From Anaerolineae bacterium (lineage in GTDB: Bacteria > Chloroflexota > Anaerolineae > B4-G1): DNA of 16,558 nt. Numbering within the stretch: position 1 is the first letter of the stretch; the number at the start of each line of letters is the position of its first letter. The stretch spans positions 1 through 16,558 of the forward strand of contig JADHWW010000043.1 of NCBI GenBank assembly GCA_016783285.1. The letters run 5' to 3'. The notes beneath the pieces were generated by a model, which was not told where the DNA came from, made no database searches, and saw only the letters and a program-made list of their open reading frames with translations. Both the position numbers and the translations under genes were made by a program. Of the stretch, positions 13,908 to 16,558 are shown in pieces.

Positions 13908-13953
13908 CAGGATACTGTTGGTAAATACAGTATTCTTTGCAGGTCGGGGCGGT
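13892..13953. terminator. Large interrupted hairpin between the secreted-protein gene and the NACHT promoter
   Basis: Outer arms ACCGCCCC/GGGGCGGT and ACCT/AGGT and inner arms ATACTGT/ACAGTAT pair around an 8-nt loop, with one mismatch and a 7-nt internal loop. It begins about 38 nt after the upstream gene's TAG. It has no T tract, so Rho-independent termination is doubtful. It may be a palindromic element or an upstream regulatory site. Confidence 0.55.
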
Positions 13954-13990
13954 CGGTTAGCCATCATCTGCTTGGCAGCAGGCCGGGTCA

Positions 13991-14650
13991 CTAGCCCGCT
14001 GGCTTAAGGACGATGGGCAGGTAAAGTCTGTAGAAGCCGAGAGAACCTCCGTTTGGAACGCAGTCGGTGGGCCCAGTTACGTTGCCGAAGACGCCGGCTA
14101 CATTCAAAGCGCCGTCGCTCTCGCCGATCAGCGGCAGGGGAATGGTCACTGTAAATGCGTTGGGGCCAAAGGTGGTGGGGGCCGTGCCCACGGTGGTAGC
14201 ATAGACGTCAACGACGTCGACGTGTCTGTCTCAAGTGTTGTAGGAAGACAGGTCTATGTAGAAATCCATCCCCAGGTTCGAACCATCCGGACATTGAGTG
14301 GTGACGTGAGAGGTGATGCCCGTGCCCTGGTCCTGGTCCGTGTCGAGGTCAATGAGTCCAAACACGGCATCAGTCTGCCCGCTGGTTGGATCGCTGATCG
14401 TCCCGCTGAAGACAACAGTGAGCGTCAGGCTGGTACCGTCAATCTCAGCCACAGCTTCCGTGACATCGCGCCGGGGCGCGACGCCAAACGTGTCGCCCAC
14501 CGGGTCTGAGACCGCCGCCCGCAAAGCCGATCCCTGGACTGCCAGCAATGGTGCCGCGCTGATGGTCAGAGCGGCCAGCAGCACGGCGATGACGAAAACA
14601 CACAGGATTTTGATGCGATTCAAAATAGGGGCATGCCTTTGGTCGGACAT
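13991..14650 (-). pseudogene. Secreted protein gene interrupted by an in-frame TGA
   Basis: Starting at ATG 14650, with AGGAGG 6 nt upstream, the frame encodes a signal peptide (hydrophobic core about 13-33, likely cut near 35-41) and a strand-rich domain beginning SDPVGDTFG. At codon 140 (14231-14233) it meets TGA. The same frame then continues for 79 codons to TAG at 13991, through GPNAFTVTIPLPLIGESDGA and VPNGG to the tail FYRLYLPIVLKPAG, a YLP-type C-terminus common on Chloroflexi secreted proteins. No frameshift is needed, so a single base change or recoding explains the break. Function is unknown; relatives look like extracellular binding modules. It has its own strong promoter and no SECIS-like element that I could identify. 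A sequencing error is possible. Confidence 0.75.
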
Positions 14651-14690
14651 CGTGAGCCTCCTTAAGTAGTGCGCGGTTCGACCTGGACAC

Positions 14691-14718
14691 AGTATAACAG
14701 AGGTGACGCGGAAGTCAA
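14691..14718 (-). promoter_or_regulatory. Sigma70 promoter of the interrupted secreted-protein gene
   Basis: On the minus strand, TTGACT (14713-14718), a 16-bp spacer and TATACT (14691-14696) lie about 40 bp upstream of the ATG. An extended -10 (TGT before TATACT) strengthens it. It belongs to the second copy of the duplicated promoter block. Confidence 0.85.
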
Positions 14719-14772
14719 AACTTCGCACCACCACGCCGCAAGCCACCCAAAGCAAAACCGCCCCAGCCGTTG
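14691..14772. repeat. Duplicated promoter block, copy 2
   Basis: This is the partner of 13824-13907, in the same orientation. Its left end is the -10 and its right end stops 16 bp short of the Mth938 gene's stop codon. The hairpin seen next to copy 1 is not preserved here. Confidence 0.85.
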
Positions 14773-14788
14773 TGGTCGGTCGGCACTC

Positions 14789-15139
14789 TCAACAGGTCAG
14801 ATGAAGCGCAGCGGCAACGGCTCGCCCCTCGCGTTTGGCGTTGTAAGTCTTAACGGCTTTTGGGGTAGACGTGGCGACAAGTTCAATGCCAGCCGCCTGG
14901 AGCATTTGCCTGGTTTCGTGAGTGACTCGCATGCGGCTGTAGACTCCTTGCCCCACGACGAGCACCTCCGGCGCAGCCTCGAACACGGCCTCCAGGTCGT
15001 CGGGGTGCAAGGCGTGTCCCTCTTTGCGCCACCATGCCCCAATTACCCGATCCGGCAAGATGATCACATCCCGGTCGTAGGCCTGGCCGTCAATGACGAT
15101 GTGTCCAGAGCGGTAGGATTCGACCTGTGGTGTGGCCAT
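14789..15139 (-). CDS. Mth938-like domain protein (DUF498 family)
   Basis: This is a 116-residue cytoplasmic protein. ATG at 15139 is chosen because AAGGAG lies 4 nt upstream. The frame is open to 15286, but that extension runs through repeat DNA. The Mth938/NDUFAF3 fold is recognisable: SYRSGHIVIDGQAYDRDVII near the N-terminus, the central GHALHPDDLEAVF, the strand-loop VLVVGQGVYSRMRV, then GIELVATSTPKAVKTYN near the end. The eukaryotic relative NDUFAF3 helps assemble respiratory complex I. The role of the small bacterial proteins is not established. It has no obvious functional link to its neighbours and is followed by a minus-strand promoter block. Confidence 0.9.
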   Translation of the reverse strand: MATPQVESYRSGHIVIDGQAYDRDVIILPDRVIGAWWRKEGHALHPDDLEAVFEAAPEVLVVGQGVYSRMRVTHETRQMLQAAGIELVATSTPKAVKTYNAKREGRAVAAALHLTC

Positions 15140-15147
15140 ATCACTCC

Positions 15148-15222
15148 TTAACGACCTTGCACTACTGCGATTTTCTCCTCTGTCAACCCATACAACTTGT
15201 ACACCAGCGCGTTTATCTGCAC
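15148..15222 (-). pseudogene. C-terminal remnant of a DNA-methyltransferase/restriction-type gene
   Basis: The minus strand encodes DVQINALVYKLYGLTEEKIA followed by VVQGR and TAA at 15148-15150. The pattern QI(D/N)ALVYxLYGLTEEEI is a common C-terminus of Eco57I-like DNA methylase/restriction proteins. Upstream it runs into CACTGA repeat DNA and soon meets a stop, so only the tail survives. A second short coding-like piece (EFSKMQAEEIAVVE) lies beyond the repeat at about 15308-15356. The family assignment is from memory of the motif. Confidence 0.45.
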
Positions 15223-15227
15223 GTCCC

Positions 15228-15310
15228 CTGAACCACTGACCCCACTGAAACCCTGAGATCACTGAGGTTCCTTTCAGCGTCCTCATCTTCCTCAGTGGTT
15301 CAGTGGTTCA
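15228..15310. repeat. CACTGA-rich inverted repeat
   Basis: CTGAACCACTGA (15228-15239) is the exact reverse complement of TCAGTGGTTCAG (15292-15303). CAGTGGTT is then repeated in tandem to 15310. Further CACTGA and TCACTGAGG units fill the middle. It separates the two gene-remnant pieces. Confidence 0.85.
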
Positions 15311-15387
15311 ACCACCGCTATCTCCTCCGCCTGCATCTTGCTGAATTCTAGCACAATCGCAGCATAAAGGGAAGGGGCTGTTAGCAC

Positions 15388-15416
15388 TTGACTGTTTCGC
15401 ACAAGTGTGGTAAAAT
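15388..15416 (+). promoter_or_regulatory. Sigma70 promoter of the csp-RRM operon
   Basis: TTGACT (15388-15393), a 17-bp spacer and TAAAAT (15411-15416) give a strong promoter. The predicted start near 15423 leaves a leader of about 120 nt, long as in cspA-type cold-shock genes. Confidence 0.85.
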
Positions 15417-15455
15417 ATTAATGAGACGAAGTAGGTTATGGCTGTAATATCAAAG

Positions 15456-15489
15456 ACTGTCCAGACTTGCGGATGCTGGGCAGTTTTTT
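15456..15489 (+). terminator. Terminator-like hairpin (possible attenuator) in the csp leader
   Basis: ACTGTCCAG (15456-15464) pairs with CTGGGCAGT (15476-15484) through nine pairs, one of them G-U, around an 11-nt loop. Six Ts follow (15484-15489). It lies between the promoter and the coding start, so most transcripts could stop here unless the hairpin is prevented. Confidence 0.65.
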
Positions 15490-15542
15490 GGTTCTGTCAG
15501 CGCTGCTTCGCCCCAAAGCACACAAATCAAGGAGTAAAGAAA

Positions 15543-15752
15543 GTGACTGAAAAGGAAACTGGAACTGTCAAATGGTTCAACAACGCTAAAGGATATGGCT
15601 TCATCTCTCGTGATGCCGGAGAGGACGTGTTTGTCCATCACTCGGCCATCGAGGGAGAGGGATTCCACTCATTGGAGGAGAACCAGCGGGTCGAGTTCGC
15701 CGTCGAGCAGGGACCCAAGGGCTTGCAGGCCGTCCATGTGAGGGCTCTGTAG
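15543..15752 (+). CDS. Cold-shock domain protein (CspA family)
   Basis: This is a 69-residue single-stranded nucleic-acid-binding protein acting as an RNA chaperone. The start is GTG at 15543, with AAGGAG at 15529-15534 (8-nt spacing). The longer open frame from ATG 15438 would run through the leader hairpin and adds a non-family N-terminus. The fold is complete: [15 protein letters not shown] contains RNP1 (KGYGFI, 16-21), VFVHHSAI (29-36) is RNP2, and the end [20 protein letters not shown] is typical. The length matches the family. It is followed 42 bp later by an RRM gene with no terminator between, so the two are probably one operon. Confidence 0.96.
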   Translation: MTEKETGTVKWFNNAKGYGFISRDAGEDVFVHHSAIEGEGFHSLEENQRVEFAVEQGPKGLQAVHVRAL

Positions 15753-15794
15753 CCAGATATAAGCGGCCATATGCCGCGTTTGGAGGAGAAAACA

Positions 15795-16082
15795 ATGGCG
15801 AAAAAAATATACGTGGGCAACCTAGGCTACGAAACCACCGAAGCTACCCTGTCTGAACTCTTCGGAGCGCTCGGGGAGGTTCTTTCTGTGAACCTCATCA
15901 CAGATCGTATGACGGGTCGGTCCAAGGGCTTTGCATTCGTCGAGATGGCAGATCAGACCGCAGCCCTGGAGGCCATCAACCAGCTCAACGGCCGGGAGGT
16001 GGACGGGCGGTCGATCAAGGTAAATGAGGCACGCCCGAAGCGGGACGACCGAGGAGGCGGCGGGGGCCGTGACCGCTGGTAG
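15795..16082 (+). CDS. Single-RRM RNA-binding protein (glycine-rich tail)
   Basis: This is a 95-residue protein from ATG 15795, preceded by GGAGGAG at about 8 nt. Residues 4-80 form one RNA-recognition motif with RNP2 IYVGNL (5-10) and RNP1 KGFAFVEM (44-51), whose aromatics stack on RNA bases. The tail DDRGGGGGRDRW is a short Gly/Arg-rich extension like that of cyanobacterial cold-induced Rbp proteins. It is the second gene after csp and ends 28 bp before a strong terminator. A joint role in cold or RNA-structure stress is inferred from the pairing. An ATG in the same frame further upstream (15771) lacks a ribosome site. Confidence 0.96.
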   Translation: MAKKIYVGNLGYETTEATLSELFGALGEVLSVNLITDRMTGRSKGFAFVEMADQTAALEAINQLNGREVDGRSIKVNEARPKRDDRGGGGGRDRW

Positions 16083-16110
16083 GGTCAACCCGCCCTGACC
16101 GAGACGTACA

Positions 16111-16145
16111 ACCGCACGGCTTCTCCGCAGGCCGTGCGGTTTTTC
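16111..16145 (+). terminator. Rho-independent terminator of the csp-RRM operon
   Basis: A perfect 10-bp stem ACCGCACGGC/GCCGTGCGGT (16111-16120 and 16131-16140) with a 10-nt loop is followed by TTTTCT. It lies 28 nt after the RRM stop codon. Confidence 0.93.
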
Positions 16146-16222
16146 TGTTGCTGATAGCCCGGTCAGCTCCAGCGCATTGTTAGACCCCCTCCGATGCTGA
16201 ACCAAATCAGTGCGACACACCT

Positions 16223-16558
16223 TCACCGGCCCGACACGGCATCCAACAGAGTTTGAAGGAACGCTTCAGGCTTGACAACGCTCAGAAGGACCGAGTAACC
16301 TTCAGTTGTAGGTATATACACAACCCTTGTCGTATCGGTGACGAAAAGAAGCGCCTTGTCCCCATTGCACAGCTTGAACCACCCCGCCCGGTAGCCGGGC
16401 AATCCTATTCCGTTGGTTCGAAATCGAGGTTGGTACTCGTGGGACTCTGCCAGATTGAGACGTTTCGCTTGGCCGACCATCAATGACTCGGCCGGAATCG
16501 TCCTCCCGTACAGATCACCGATGATGCTGAGTCCGCCTGAGGATACCTCGAATCGCAC
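16223..16558 (-). CDS. Bacterial PH-domain-like protein (bPH_5 type), 5' end outside window
   Basis: The C-terminal 111 residues are in view. The first in-window codon is GTG and may be internal, so the real start probably lies beyond the edge. The sequence YGRTIPAESL, FRTNGIGLPGYRAGWFKL, ALLFVTDTTRVVYIPT and VVKPEAFLQTLLDAV follows the bacterial PH-like domain pattern (PF10882). In that pattern YGR-I-P opens the domain and a Tyr-rich strand precedes a final helix. Relatives are often membrane proteins with helices upstream of this domain, but none is visible here. The gene converges with the csp-RRM operon across about 75 bp. Its function is unknown. Confidence 0.7.
   Translation of the reverse strand: MRFEVSSGGLSIIGDLYGRTIPAESLMVGQAKRLNLAESHEYQPRFRTNGIGLPGYRAGWFKLCNGDKALLFVTDTTRVVYIPTTEGYSVLLSVVKPEAFLQTLLDAVSGR

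Noticed and set aside
13707..13991. 94-codon minus-strand frame between the NACHT-FGE and secreted-protein genes
   Set aside because: It runs through a promoter, a hairpin and a duplicated block and overlaps the NACHT start. It has no ribosome site.
14231..14233. Selenocysteine at the TGA of the secreted-protein gene
   Set aside because: I see no SECIS-like hairpin just after the codon, no selenoprotein family match, and an extracellular protein makes it unlikely.
15438..15542. 35-residue N-terminal extension of the cold-shock protein
   Set aside because: It translates the leader and its terminator-like hairpin. The GTG at 15543 has an ideal ribosome site and gives the standard family length.
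1..16558. tRNA, rRNA, riboswitch and insertion-sequence transposase genes
   Set aside because: I saw no clover-leaf signatures, rRNA motifs, known riboswitch cores or transposase domains. All repeats here are small and non-coding.

Overview
The window is GC-rich bacterial DNA that looks like a Chloroflexota genome, probably an anaerobic, Anaerolineae-like lineage. This assignment is inferred from gene style and is not proven. The clues are a Wood-Ljungdahl-type cooS/fhs pair, a NACHT-FGE protein, a secreted protein ending in a YLPIV-type tail, a pentapeptide-repeat protein, and many short palindromic and heptamer repeats. Nearly everything is on the minus strand. Only a cold-shock/RRM pair near the right edge is on the plus strand.

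Right to left along the minus strand, the C1 region (1-6212) holds a NarL-type response regulator, a DUF166-like protein fused to a degenerate receiver domain, a long eukaryote-like formate-tetrahydrofolate ligase (fhs), a small HMA-fold protein that has lost its CxxC, and a Ni-dependent CO dehydrogenase (cooS) cut by the window edge. The order and spacing suggest one C1/CO metabolism locus, perhaps with its own regulator.

Region 6357-7690 is a two-gene sulfur-type unit: an Rrf2 regulator with four clustered cysteines, then a TauE/SafE exporter. A near-consensus promoter lies upstream of rrf2, and a similar operator-like motif lies upstream of both genes. Region 7799-10889 has an SLC45/GPH-like MFS transporter, a pentapeptide-repeat protein and a membrane-anchored phosphodiester-glycosidase-family protein. 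Region 11165-15139 has the NACHT-FGE STAND ATPase, a secreted protein interrupted by an in-frame TGA, and a small Mth938-domain protein. The NACHT gene and the secreted-protein gene share a duplicated promoter block. Region 15148-16145 has a gene remnant broken by CACTGA repeats, then a csp-RRM operon with a strong promoter, a terminator-like leader hairpin and a clear final terminator. A partial bacterial-PH-domain protein closes the window.

The most unusual theme is short repeats invading genes or abutting their ends. A 42-bp palindromic element sits in frame inside the DUF166 gene. A heptamer array supplies that gene's stop codon. A hairpin element lies between two 30-bp copies of the 3' end of tauE. 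The NACHT gene stops inside another short tandem repeat.
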